Part shown: positions 25,010 through 32,791 of the stretch, piece after piece
Position numbering within the stretch: the stretch's first letter is position 1
How the letters are laid out: the number at the start of each line of letters is the position of its first letter
From: a virus
Reading direction: 5' to 3' (one strand)
IMG/VR virus record: IMGVR_UViG_3300045928_000228
Location: 1 to 45,599 of that record
Length of the DNA: 45,599 nt
Translations under genes and position numbers: made by a program
The notes under the pieces: model-generated
Databases searched by the model: none
The model's input: the letters and a program-made list of their open reading frames with translations, nothing else
What the model was told of the DNA's origin: nothing

Positions 25010-25660
25010 CTAATAGATTTCTTTCAATTCGCACGAAAGAATCTCGTCAATTCGCTTTCGAATTCGTTCCAGTTCGGCTTTTAGTTCCGACTTCGCTTCG
25101 CTCGACCAGGTAATGATCAATTCAGGTTCGAGTTGACGCAATCCTTCATTCACCCAGCTCGCCGCGATCCAACCAGCGGAAGTCACGAGCGGTTCATTCA
25201 GGCCCCGTCGCGCGCTCCGGAGTTCGCGTCGCAACTTCCCAGCACTCCATTTTTCTTTTTCAGCGCGAGCAAGATATTTTGATTGTTGCGCCGGTGGTAG
25301 GGCAGCCACTTCTGCGTGGTGAGTCCATGACAGCTTGTCCCGGCGCCGGGACAGTGGCAGATGGCGTTCGACCCAAGCCCAATTCCGCAGCGTCTGGTAT
25401 TCCTCTTCAAAAAGTCCCGCCGCTAACCCGTATTTCCCCAAAAAGCCACCGATACGCTTCTCGATATTCTCGTGATGGGGAAAACCCAGATCAAGGTCCG
25501 ACAAAGCACCCGCATTCAACAAGCCGCCGATGTTAAACTGAATGCCCTTGCGCTCTCGATTTATGTCGCGCCAAGCGTCCCACCAATCTTTCGATGTCCA
25601 ACCCTGCTTGAAAACCGGACCAACCTCCGTGAATTGAATCCTCTTGACCGTCTCGATCAC
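25010..25660 (-). CDS. Putative DNA-binding protein
   Basis: A 216-aa protein starting at a GTG joined to the upstream stop as GTGA, with GGAGG nearby. The segment A-L-P-P-A-Q-Q-S-K-Y-L-A-R-A-E-K-E-K-W-S-A-G-K-L-R-R-E-L-R resembles ParB-like or HTH helices seen in plasmid and phage DNA-binding proteins. A charged C-terminal coiled coil follows. A palindrome, TGTCCCGGCGCCGGGACA (25336-25353), lies inside the gene. It could act in replication, partition or packaging control. No firm family. Confidence 0.55.
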   Translation of the reverse strand: MIETVKRIQFTEVGPVFKQGWTSKDWWDAWRDINRERKGIQFNIGGLLNAGALSDLDLGFPHHENIEKRIGGFLGKYGLAAGLFEEEYQTLRNWAWVERHLPLSRRRDKLSWTHHAEVAALPPAQQSKYLARAEKEKWSAGKLRRELRSARRGLNEPLVTSAGWIAASWVNEGLRQLEPELIITWSSEAKSELKAELERIRKRIDEILSCELKEIY

Positions 25661-26466
25661 CCATTCCTCCTGCGATGGTTGCTCTGCCGCATCCGCTCCC
25701 GTGCAGCGTCATCACGATTCGCGCGCGTCTGCCTTAGACCAAGACCATCGCGAAAACCCTCAACCCCTTCCTCCACAGCCTGCTTCGAAATGCCGAATTT
25801 AGCCGCCCATTGCGGCCCCGTCATTTCCGTCGCCAACAAGATCCCGGCGCTAATTCCGAGCTGCACCATTGCCAAGCCAGGCTTCTTCTTGCGACACGCC
25901 TCCGCGATCAGCGCGTTCGTGATTTGCTTCCTCAAAGCCCGCCGTTCGGCAATCCAGAGCAACCGCGTCCGCGCGAACCGCTCCGCAGACACGGCTGCCA
26001 AACCAGACGGCACGCCCGCCTCATCGGCATCAAACCCGGCCAACACGCGGACGAAATCCGCCACCTCACGCCGAAACTGCTTGAGACTCAAGCCATATTC
26101 CTTCGCCCACTTCGCTTGTGGCTTCGCCGATGCCAGCAACGCCCCACTCGCGAAGCCCAGTTCCACCGTCCGCAAACCCGGCTGCTCACAATCATCGAGA
26201 ATCAAATGCAAAAGAAACTGCACCACCTCTCGGCGAAACCGCTCCCGCTGCTCCTGCAGCCACTCCGTCAAAATCCTATCCTCAATCCAATCCACCATCG
26301 TGCGACCTGTGGCGGCTTCGCGCACCTCATCCCGCGCGAGATCCTCAAGCGAATCCAATTCCGAAAAATCAAAATGCGTGATCTGAACCGGCTGCGGGAC
26401 ATCATCAATCCATTCGACCGGGATATGGCCATGAGATTCAGCCCCCGCCAAGAGAAGTTTACCCAT
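25657..26466 (-). CDS. Putative DNA-binding protein with a duplicated HTH-like domain
   Basis: A 269-aa protein. The start M-G-K-L-L-L-A (26466) has GGAGG 9 bases upstream and is preferred over a longer frame. It contains two related halves. The first has G-A-L-L-A-S...W-A-K-E-Y-G-L-S-L-K-Q-F. The second has G-I-L-L-A-T...W-A-A-K-F-G-I-S-K-Q-A-V. The second half reads like a helix-turn-helix (sequence before F-G-I-S-K-Q-A-V). The N-terminal part is acidic. Likely a regulator or replication protein; the domain repeat suggests binding of a bipartite site. Confidence 0.6.
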   Translation of the reverse strand: MGKLLLAGAESHGHIPVEWIDDVPQPVQITHFDFSELDSLEDLARDEVREAATGRTMVDWIEDRILTEWLQEQRERFRREVVQFLLHLILDDCEQPGLRTVELGFASGALLASAKPQAKWAKEYGLSLKQFRREVADFVRVLAGFDADEAGVPSGLAAVSAERFARTRLLWIAERRALRKQITNALIAEACRKKKPGLAMVQLGISAGILLATEMTGPQWAAKFGISKQAVEEGVEGFRDGLGLRQTRANRDDAARERMRQSNHRRRNG

Positions 26467-26702
26467 GAGGGCAAACCTCCGAGTCAAAAGACACCGCACC
26501 GGCGCTGGGCCGAAAACAAGGCGGCACATTGCGTAGCCTAACGAACGCGCCCCCTGCCGACGATGCCAAAATGACGCACCGCCCGATCACATGGGCTCCC
26601 CAACCGCCCGGCCATCCCGCAAAGCCCCGCGCTGGCCCTGAACAATGTGATAAGCGGGCCGAACGCTTTTTGCGGGTAGCTCGCGAGCGGTTGGGAAAAA
26701 TT

Positions 26703-27074
26703 TCATTCGGCTCTCAATCGATAAAACCGCGCCCGCGCGTCTGCTGGCTCGATCAAAGTAAAACAAAACCGCTCCGAGGCATCCTGAACAGGTCTGGAAT
26801 AAATCTTGCGCCAATGGACGCAATCCCCACTCGACTCGATTACCGCCGCCTTCCGCCCGGCCAACCCCGACACGGACAGCGTGACATAGCGAAATCCATT
26901 CGTGGAAACGTACCGCAAGCCGCCCGAGCCCGCATCATGGACGAGCGGAAATTGGACCGGATAAACCTTGATCTTCAGTTCGGCGCCCAGCCCGACCGAT
27001 GAGACTGCCAGACAAGCAACCGCCAACGCCGCCAAAATAATTTGCGACGATTTGCGACGAATTCTGAGGCCCAC
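26703..27074 (-). CDS. Small secreted protein next to the integrase
   Basis: A 123-aa protein from a GTG (27074) preceded by AAGGGG. A longer frame starting at 27215 overlaps the integrase stop as ATGA, but its first 47 residues read through a palindromic repeat and look non-coding. Residues 2-31 form a signal peptide (R-I-R-R-K-S then a hydrophobic core, ending G-L-G-A). The end, V-I-E-S-S-G-D-C-V-H-W followed by R-A-R-F-Y-R-L-R, is a pattern frequent in secreted verrucomicrobial proteins. A possible host-derived cargo or lysogenic conversion gene. Confidence 0.55.
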   Translation of the reverse strand: MGLRIRRKSSQIILAALAVACLAVSSVGLGAELKIKVYPVQFPLVHDAGSGGLRYVSTNGFRYVTLSVSGLAGRKAAVIESSGDCVHWRKIYSRPVQDASERFCFTLIEPADARARFYRLRAE

Positions 27075-27262
27075 CCACCCCTTTTGGTGCCTTCCGGAAG
27101 GCGAGTGATGAGCAATAATCCCTCGTAAAGCTGGGGTTTCCGCGTGTTTTGGATGGTTACCCGAGGCGGGCTGGTAGCCCGCTACCGGCACTTCAGTTTT
27201 GCCGTGATTTCTCATGTGAATTTGAGGTTGAGTATTCCGTTTGCGACGGTTTTGCGACGAAT
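27030..27262. other. Candidate attP region
   Basis: The 10-mer TTTGCGACGA occurs at 27041, 27051 and 27251, with a one-base variant at 27240. The copies bracket the integrase stop and the 140-bp gap after it. Phage attachment sites usually lie beside the integrase, and clustered short repeats can be core or arm sites. No host att sequence is available for comparison. Confidence 0.3.
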
Positions 27263-28372
27263 AGCGAACCATTCTTCGCCAATTTGCTTGGTCCGCGGGC
27301 GGCGATAGCTCCGCATCACTTCCGCGGGGCTGTTGCCCATTTCGAGGGAAACTTTCGCCACGTCTTCGGTCACGGCGGTCCGATACGTGCCGAACGAATG
27401 GCGCAAGGCGTTGTGTCGCCATCGGCCCAGGCCGACGCGCTTGGCCAGCCGGCTCAATGCCTCGCCGATCCGGCCGCTGCGAAAGTCGGTGACCGGCCCG
27501 CGCGCCTCGTTCCACGGCTCAAGCCAATCGGCGGCGTTGTCCGGGATGGGAGCGAGGCGGGCTTCCTCGGTCTTATTTTCGTCGGAGACGTGGATCACGC
27601 GATGTTCGATGTCCACTTCTTCCCAGCGCAGGCGCTCGATCTCGCTCTCGGTGCGCAGGCCGCAAAAGCCGCCCAGGATCAGCACGGGCAACAGGCGATC
27701 GTTGGCGCCTTCCAGCAACAGCCGCATCTCGGCTGGGGTCCAAATGGCTTTGGCGGCGCGGGTCTTGGCTTTGGGCACGGTGACGAGGGCGCGCAGACCG
27801 ACGCTGGCGAAGAAGTTGGTCAGGGCCGCGCGGTAGTTGTTCCGGGTGCGCGGACCGATGCGGAGGCCATCGAGCCAGGCGGCGATCATTTCGGGCGTGA
27901 GCCGGCCCAGCGGCAGGGTGAATGAGCGCGCGAACTTGCCCAAGCGCAGTTCCAGATCGCGCACGGTGCGGAGGCGGCGGTTCGCGGCGCGTTTGGTGGC
28001 GAGGAAGCGTTTGACGGCATCGGCCACGAGCACGGCGGGCGCGGCTTCGAAGGGCTCGCGTTTGAGGCGTTCGCTGACCTGGAAGTAATGTTCCTCGATG
28101 GTTAGGCCGCGCTGGTGCAAGAGATCGCGCAGGCGCTCGGCGTAATCCCGCTCGCGCGGGGTGAGGCGCAGGAAGGCGCTGGCGCCGTTAGCCAGGCTGG
28201 TCAGGATCTCGTGGGCGTAACTCTCGGCCAGCGCGCGGCTGGAGAACCCTTTGCGGACGGTGCGGGCGCCGTCATGCCATCGGACCTCGTAGCGGACCTT
28301 GCCGGCGAAGTTTCGGCGGTAGATCGGCAGGGTGACGTTGCCGAGGCGCTGGTGGAGCGGGGTCATAGTCAT
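27212..28372 (-). CDS. int: Tyrosine-family phage integrase
   Basis: A 386-aa protein. The start M-T-M-T-P-L (28372) overlaps the stop of the 66-aa gene as ATGA. N-terminal arm-binding region, then a core-binding helical part (residues 115-200). The catalytic domain has G-L-R-T-E-S-E (R240), E-N-K-T-E-E (K267), N-A-L-R-H-S-F (R324), M-G-N-S (N347, where His is common) and a tyrosine at Y356 (V-M-R-S-Y-R). It inserts and removes the phage DNA from the host chromosome, so the phage is probably temperate. It lacks the extra alpha helix region of integron integrases as far as I can see. Confidence 0.85.
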   Translation of the reverse strand: MTMTPLHQRLGNVTLPIYRRNFAGKVRYEVRWHDGARTVRKGFSSRALAESYAHEILTSLANGASAFLRLTPRERDYAERLRDLLHQRGLTIEEHYFQVSERLKREPFEAAPAVLVADAVKRFLATKRAANRRLRTVRDLELRLGKFARSFTLPLGRLTPEMIAAWLDGLRIGPRTRNNYRAALTNFFASVGLRALVTVPKAKTRAAKAIWTPAEMRLLLEGANDRLLPVLILGGFCGLRTESEIERLRWEEVDIEHRVIHVSDENKTEEARLAPIPDNAADWLEPWNEARGPVTDFRSGRIGEALSRLAKRVGLGRWRHNALRHSFGTYRTAVTEDVAKVSLEMGNSPAEVMRSYRRPRTKQIGEEWFAIRRKTVANGILNLKFT

Positions 28373-28569
28373 TCGGTCTCGCGCAAAAGGCGCTCCATCT
28401 CTTCGCGGGTGATGCCGGGCCGACACTCTAGGAAAAACTTCCAAAAGCGATCCGCTTGCGAGGAATAAGCCTCATGCGGATGCGCCTCGGCAAACCAGCG
28501 CCAGGTGATCTCTTCGATTTGCGCGTCGGTTGGTTCAGTGGGTTCGATCATTTCGCGGTGCGTCGTCAT
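28369..28569 (-). CDS. Small acidic protein in the integrase operon
   Basis: A 66-aa protein, M-T-T-H-R-E-M-I-E-P-T-E-P-T-D. Acidic, with a W-R-W-F-A-E-A-H motif and a helical end (E-E-M-E-R-L-L-R-E-T-E). Overlaps both neighbours by ATGA. Unknown function. Confidence 0.55.
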   Translation of the reverse strand: MTTHREMIEPTEPTDAQIEEITWRWFAEAHPHEAYSSQADRFWKFFLECRPGITREEMERLLRETE

Positions 28570-28838
28570 GGCGGGGGCTCGGCGGTGTAAACGGGCTCGG
28601 GGACTTTGGGCGAGTCGCCCAAAGGGACAGGCGGGCCGCCCGTGCTCCCCGGAACGGGTTCGGCGGTTTGGGCGAGCAGCGCGGTGAGCAGGTTATTGGT
28701 GCGCTTTTGTTCGCGCACGATGGCGCGGAGTTGCGCATAGACCACCCACGGGAAAATCAGCCAAAAGATCGCGAGGATCATCGCCAGGATTACGACGATC
28801 AGCCCGATAATGCCGGTGGCGAGGTGTTCAGCGTTCAT
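28566..28838 (-). CDS. Small membrane protein with a proline-rich tail
   Basis: A 90-aa protein. Residues 8-38 are one long hydrophobic stretch (I-I-G-L-I-V-V-I-L-A-M-I-L-A-I-F-W), followed by a charged helix. A Pro-rich tail (G-G-P-P-V-P-L-G-D-S-P-K) is read from a family B-type palindrome at 28601-28653. Coupled by ATGA on both sides. Possibly an anchor or small-holin-like protein, but no holin family is recognised. Confidence 0.55.
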   Translation of the reverse strand: MNAEHLATGIIGLIVVILAMILAIFWLIFPWVVYAQLRAIVREQKRTNNLLTALLAQTAEPVPGSTGGPPVPLGDSPKVPEPVYTAEPPP

Positions 28839-29047
28839 GCCTTTGATTTGGTCCTGCGGATTTTGTATTGGACGGGCTGCTCGTGCAGGGACGCCAGGCT
28901 GACACCGCGCTTGGCGAGGTATTCGATGAAGGCTTGCCGCGCATGTTCGCTCTCGCTGCTGAAGGTTTCCGCCGCCAGCGCTTGAAAGGCTCGTTTCATA
29001 GTGCGGGGCACGCGCACTTTCATTTCCGTGTCCTTAGAGGGTTGCAT
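28835..29047 (-). CDS. Ribbon-helix-helix DNA-binding protein (second)
   Basis: A 70-aa protein, M-K-V-R-V-P-R-T-M-K-R-A-F-Q-A-L-A-A-E-T-F-S after a short lead. This is the strand-helix-helix layout of Arc/MetJ-type regulators. Overlaps the first RHH gene (ends H-A-T-L). It may share its operators. Confidence 0.6.
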   Translation of the reverse strand: MQPSKDTEMKVRVPRTMKRAFQALAAETFSSESEHARQAFIEYLAKRGVSLASLHEQPVQYKIRRTKSKA

Positions 29048-29243
29048 GTTTGAGCCATTGGCCGCGCGTTTTGCCTGCGAGCTTCACTCGTTTCATCGGT
29101 TTCCGTCGTGCAATGAGTTCACTGAAGGCGATGCGCCCGATGTCGGAGAGGTCCAGTTGTTCCTGGTCGGCCATTTGCACGAGGGCAAATTTCATTAGAG
29201 GCTCAACGCGGACCTTTATTTCTTCAGACTTCTTTGGCCGCAT
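29034..29243 (-). CDS. Ribbon-helix-helix DNA-binding protein (first)
   Basis: A 69-aa protein from M-R-P-K-K-S-E-E-I-K-V-R-V-E (29243). Strand residues I-K-V-R-V-E then two helices (L-M-K-F-A-L-V-Q-M-A, D-I-G-R-I-A-F-S-E-L) match the RHH fold. The ATG lies directly beside two GTTCCC(C) boxes, so the gene is probably controlled by these. It starts the leftward operon with int. Confidence 0.6.
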   Translation of the reverse strand: MRPKKSEEIKVRVEPLMKFALVQMADQEQLDLSDIGRIAFSELIARRKPMKRVKLAGKTRGQWLKHATL

Positions 29244-29341
29244 GGTGGGAACGATGGGGAACAACGCCCCACACGTCAAGCCTATTTTTCTTTGCGAAAG
29301 TTCTTGACCGAACGTTCCCCGTTATGGGACAAATGGGGAAC
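29244..29341. promoter_or_regulatory. Divergent control region with GGGGAAC boxes
   Basis: GGGAAC and GGGGAAC at 29247-29262 touch the start of the leftward RHH gene. The inverted repeat GTTCCCC-N14-GGGGAAC at 29314-29341 covers the ATGs of the rightward RHH gene. Four related boxes between two divergent regulators suggest a lysogeny-type switch. Promoter -35/-10 elements are not clear by eye. Confidence 0.55.
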
Positions 29342-29512
29342 ATGAGCAAACGAAGGCTTAATGCCGAAATCAAAACAAGGGTCGAAAAGCCAATCAAACG
29401 GGCTTTCGAGAGGCTGGCCAGGGAACGGGCGCTGGACGCCTCCGATTTACAACGCGAGGCGCTGCGGGAATATCTGGAGCGCGCCAAGGGCGCTCACGCG
29501 CTGGCGGAGTAA
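29342..29512 (+). CDS. Ribbon-helix-helix DNA-binding protein (rightward)
   Basis: A 56-aa protein, M-S-K-R-R-L-N-A-E-I-K-T-R-V, then helices F-E-R-L-A-R-E-R-A and L-Q-R-E-A-L-R-E-Y-L. Two earlier in-frame ATGs (29324, 29333) lie inside the operator. The strand residues I-K-T-R-V match the leftward copies in pattern. It heads the plus-strand early module, so it may repress itself or the leftward operon. Confidence 0.6.
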   Translation: MSKRRLNAEIKTRVEKPIKRAFERLARERALDASDLQREALREYLERAKGAHALAE

Positions 29513-29616
29513 AATTCTGACTCCTGACTTCTGAATTCTAACCTCTAACCAATTTGGCCTGGTCGCGCGGGCGGGAAGAAACTCAACGAACGAAAAGGAG
29601 GGCAAGACAACCTAAA

Positions 29617-31047
29617 ATGATTCCGCTTCTTTCCCTACAACACCGCGCGACTGGCCAAGCAAGTCTTGAGGCGAAAGTCTTGGGTCCTGCGAAAGGGGAT
29701 GCCTATTGCGCATTCCTGGAGCGCAAGACGCACTTGGGCCAGCAATCGGGGTTCAAGCCGCTTTGGATGCCGGATTTCCTGTTCCCATTCCAGCGCGCGC
29801 TCACGAGCTGGGCGATTGAGAAGGGGCGCGCGGCCATTTTCGCGGATTGCGGCCTGGGCAAAACGCCCATGCAACTGGTCTGGGCACAGAACGTGGTGGA
29901 GCGCACCTGCAAGCCCGTGCTCATCCTCACGCCGCTGGCGGTGGGCGCGCAGACGATTCGGGAGGCGGGCAAGTTCAGCATTCAGGCGGCGCAATCGCGG
30001 GATGGGAAGATTGCGGCACCGATCACGGTCACGAATTACCAGCAGCTTCATAAGTTTGATTGGAAAGAGTTCGGCGGGTGCGTCTGCGATGAATCGTCCA
30101 TCCTGAAAAATTTCGATGGGCAGATCCGCGCGCTGGTGACCGAGTTTATGCGGAAACTGCCGTATCGGCTGCTCTGCACGGCTACGGCTGCACCCAATGA
30201 TTACATCGAGCTGGGGACTTCGAGCGAGGCGCTGGGGGAGTTGGGCTTCACGGACATGATTAATCGGTTTTTCAAAAAGTCCGAGAAGACGGCGACGCGG
30301 TCAGAGGAATATCGTTCGGGTCTCTACCGTTTCCGCGGCCATGCGGCGCACGATTTCTGGCGTTGGGTGTGTTCGTGGGCGCGGGCGTTGCGGCAGCCGT
30401 CGGATTTAGGTTTTCCGAACGATGATTACCGTCTGCCGGAACTGATTACGGTGGAACACATCGTCAAGGCGCGCACGGCGAACCCTGATTTTCCCGCCCA
30501 CGGGTTAGCCGAGCAACGCGCGGAACGCCGGCGGACCATTCACGAACGCTGCGAAATGGCGGCGGCGCTGGTGGCGGACACGGGCAAGCCGTCGGTGGCC
30601 TGGTGTCATTTGAACGAGGAAGGGCATTTGCTGGAAAAGCTGATTCCTGGCGCGGTGGAAATAGAGGGAAACGATTCGGACGAGTTCAAGGAAGAAACCT
30701 TTGAAGCGTTCGCGGCAGGGCAAATTCGCGTGCTGGTGTCCAAGCCAGTCATCGCGGGGTTCGGCCTGAACTGGCAGCACTGCGCGCATCAAAGCTTTTT
30801 CCCGTCCCACAGCTTCGAGCAGTTCTATCAGGCGATTCGTCGGTCCTGGCGGTTCGGCCAAAAGCAAACAGTGCGCGTAGACGTGATCACCTCCGAGGGC
30901 GAGGCCGGGGTGATGGCCAACCTGAAGCGGAAGGAAGCTCAGGCAGAGTCGATGTTCGCGCGGGTGGTGGAGCTCATCAATAACGAGCTGCGCCTGGAGC
31001 GGCTGAATCGGTTCACGCAAGAGCAAACTATTCCGTCATGGCTGTAA
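29617..31047 (+). CDS. SNF2/DEAD-like helicase
   Basis: A 476-aa protein starting M-I-P-L-L-S-L (29617; a TTG 63 bases earlier is less likely, and AGGAGG lies 15 bases upstream). Motif I C-G-L-G-K-T (78-83), motif II D-E-S-S (158-161), motif III T-A-T-A-A-P (188-193), and motif VI R-R-S-W-R-F-G-Q-K near 430. W-M-P-D-F-L-F-P-F-Q-R is the family's Q-motif-like lead. Phage members pair with a DNA methyltransferase gene, as here (10-bp overlap). Likely uses ATP to move on DNA, perhaps in replication or defence evasion. Confidence 0.85.
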   Translation: MIPLLSLQHRATGQASLEAKVLGPAKGDAYCAFLERKTHLGQQSGFKPLWMPDFLFPFQRALTSWAIEKGRAAIFADCGLGKTPMQLVWAQNVVERTCKPVLILTPLAVGAQTIREAGKFSIQAAQSRDGKIAAPITVTNYQQLHKFDWKEFGGCVCDESSILKNFDGQIRALVTEFMRKLPYRLLCTATAAPNDYIELGTSSEALGELGFTDMINRFFKKSEKTATRSEEYRSGLYRFRGHAAHDFWRWVCSWARALRQPSDLGFPNDDYRLPELITVEHIVKARTANPDFPAHGLAEQRAERRRTIHERCEMAAALVADTGKPSVAWCHLNEEGHLLEKLIPGAVEIEGNDSDEFKEETFEAFAAGQIRVLVSKPVIAGFGLNWQHCAHQSFFPSHSFEQFYQAIRRSWRFGQKQTVRVDVITSEGEAGVMANLKRKEAQAESMFARVVELINNELRLERLNRFTQEQTIPSWL

Positions 31048-32039
31048 TCAATCAACTGATCACGCCGAAGTATGCGCTGTATAACGGCGATTGCATCGAC
31101 GTGATGGAATCCCTTCCGGACGGCAAGATTGATCTGAGCCTTTATTCGCCGCCGTTCTGCGGGCTTTACAATTACAGCAGCAGTGAGCGCGACCTGAGCA
31201 ACTGCGCGAGTTACCAGGATTTCTTCGCGCATTACCGTTTCGTCGTTTCGGAATTGGCGCGACTCACCAAACCGGGGCGGATCACGGCGGTGCATTGCAT
31301 GGATGTGCCAGGAACGGGCAACGGCGCGACGGCGCGGATGGGTTGCGGCGCGAATGTGGGCACGGGGTTGATTGATTTTCCGGGTGACCTTATCCGGCTG
31401 CATGAGGAGTGCGGATTCGTTTTTGCGGGCCGACGTGCGATTTGGAAGGAGCCGCTCGGCGTGCGTTTGCGCACGATGGCCAAAGGGCTCGCGCACGCGC
31501 AGATCGTGGAGGACTCGACGTTGTGCGACGTCGCGAATGCGGATTATCTGCTCACCTTCCGACGGAAAGGGGACAATCGCATTCCGGTCGCGCATCCGAC
31601 GGGCCTGCATTCCTACGCTGGCGAACGGCTGATCCCGCACGAGTTGCAGCAATGGAAGGGACACAAGGGCAAGCAGACGGAGAACCGTTTCTCGCATTGG
31701 ATCTGGCGCCAATACGCCTCGTCGTTTTGGGATGATATTCGGATTGATCGCGTGCTGCCGTATCAGGAAAGCCGCGAAGCCGATGACGAGCGGCACGTGC
31801 ATCCGTTGCAACTGGACGTGATTGAGCGTGCGTGCGTGCTGTGGTCGAATCCGGGGGAGGTGGTGTTTACGCCGTTCATGGGTGTGGGCAGCGAGGTGTA
31901 TGGGGCGGTGTTGAGCGGGCGCAAAGGGATCGGGATCGAACTCAAGACTTCCTACTACAACCAGGCCGTGCGGAATCTGGCCGAGGTGGAAAATGCGGCG
32001 GAACAGGATTTGATGGGGCTGATGGAGGTGCCCGCATGA
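31038..32039 (+). CDS. DNA adenine/cytosine-N4 methyltransferase
   Basis: A 333-aa protein. Motif IV S-P-P-F at 37-40 and motif I F-M-G-V-G-S at 280-285, an order (IV first, I last) of beta-type DNA methyltransferases that methylate amino groups on adenine or cytosine N4. An N-terminal N-G-D-C-I-D-V-M-E-S-L-P matches the usual start. It overlaps the helicase by 10 bp. It may protect phage DNA from host restriction. Target site unknown. Confidence 0.85.
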   Translation: MAVINQLITPKYALYNGDCIDVMESLPDGKIDLSLYSPPFCGLYNYSSSERDLSNCASYQDFFAHYRFVVSELARLTKPGRITAVHCMDVPGTGNGATARMGCGANVGTGLIDFPGDLIRLHEECGFVFAGRRAIWKEPLGVRLRTMAKGLAHAQIVEDSTLCDVANADYLLTFRRKGDNRIPVAHPTGLHSYAGERLIPHELQQWKGHKGKQTENRFSHWIWRQYASSFWDDIRIDRVLPYQESREADDERHVHPLQLDVIERACVLWSNPGEVVFTPFMGVGSEVYGAVLSGRKGIGIELKTSYYNQAVRNLAEVENAAEQDLMGLMEVPA

Positions 32040-32085
32040 GTTCGGCGAATCTCGGACCAGAGGCGCACAATCTGCGAGTCCAGCC

Positions 32086-32337
32086 ATGACCTTGGCGAAA
32101 GGCGAAATGCAAGCACTCCTGGCCATCTCCCTGGCCACCGGCTCTGACGGCAGCGCGCCGCTGGGGCCGGTGATGGCCGGTTTTCGCCGCGAAAGTGAGG
32201 CGCGTTCCATTCTGGAATCCCTGTGCAGATGCAACCTGATCGTGGTGGATTGGGTCTCGCGCACAGCTCGAATGCTGGAAGCGAACGTAGCTCGCCTGAT
32301 TCTGCCTTCCTCACCAAGCGGAACTGCTCCCGAATGA
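32086..32337 (+). CDS. Small hypothetical protein
   Basis: An 83-aa protein, M-T-L-A-K-G-E-M-Q-A-L-L-A-I-S. Helical, with a winged-helix-like F-R-R-E-S-E-A-R-S-I-L-E-S-L pattern. A 17-codon reading frame (32036-32089) overlaps the methyltransferase stop and this start and may couple translation. Function unknown. Confidence 0.5.
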   Translation: MTLAKGEMQALLAISLATGSDGSAPLGPVMAGFRRESEARSILESLCRCNLIVVDWVSRTARMLEANVARLILPSSPSGTAPE

Positions 32338-32356
32338 GCACCCGCTGGATGAGGCG

Positions 32357-32791
32357 TTGGCGGACGTGGCGAAAATCAGAGGTCAGAGGTCAGAGGTCAG
32401 AGACGAGTTTCCCGCGCGCGTTTCTGCGCCGCGCCTCGAAGGAGTCGAGATCGAGAATAAAAGTACTTCTTACTCGAATTCGAATCGAGTCGAGGGCGCG
32501 GCGGCGGCGCGTTCCGGCGGCGCCGCCGGAACGGACACGCGGGGTCGCGTGTGCTCCCCGGAGGCTGACGCGGCGGCCGCGTACATTGGGGAAAAGCTGG
32601 CGTTGCCGTCCATGCTGCATGTGCTCAAAGAGGTCACGGGCGGGGTGGAGCACATGCGGTTGAAGTTTTCCTGGCTGATGGATCACAAGCCTGAGCGTCT
32701 GGCCGAGTTGATCGGCGAGGCGGCGACGCCGGAGGTGCGGCAAAAGGCGCGCTGGCTGAACGCCGCGATGCGCAAGGAGATGGCCGTATGA
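32357..32791 (+). CDS. Hypothetical protein with two repeats inserted in frame
   Basis: A 144-aa frame from a TTG; the true start is uncertain because no ATG in this frame lies close upstream. Residues 7-16 are translated heptads (R-G-Q-R-S-E-V-R) and residues about 52-69 a family B repeat (R-S-G-G-A-A-G-T-D-T-R-G-R-V). From 70 on, a normal helical domain is seen (L-P-S-M-L-H-V-L-K-E-V-T-G-G, K-A-R-W-L-N-A-A-M-R). The insertions may have damaged the 5' end. The natural-looking E-H-P-L-D-E-A-L-A-D-V-A just upstream favours an original longer gene. Confidence 0.5.
   Translation: MADVAKIRGQRSEVRDEFPARVSAPRLEGVEIENKSTSYSNSNRVEGAAAARSGGAAGTDTRGRVCSPEADAAAAYIGEKLALPSMLHVLKEVTGGVEHMRLKFSWLMDHKPERLAELIGEAATPEVRQKARWLNAAMRKEMAV
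32511..32560. repeat. Family B repeat inside a gene
   Basis: GTTCCGGCGGCGCCGCCGGAAC and CACGCGGGGTCGCGTGTGCTCCCC, the most symmetric first stem in the window. A heptad tract precedes it at 32380-32402. Confidence 0.8.

Noticed and set aside
26587-26823. 78-aa minus-strand frame
   Set aside because: Overlaps the 3' end of the secreted-protein gene in another frame and has no supporting signal.
27212-28372. Integrase as an integron integrase for the cassette array
   Set aside because: Phage-type architecture, 5.6 kb from the array on the other strand, and no IntI-specific segment recognised.
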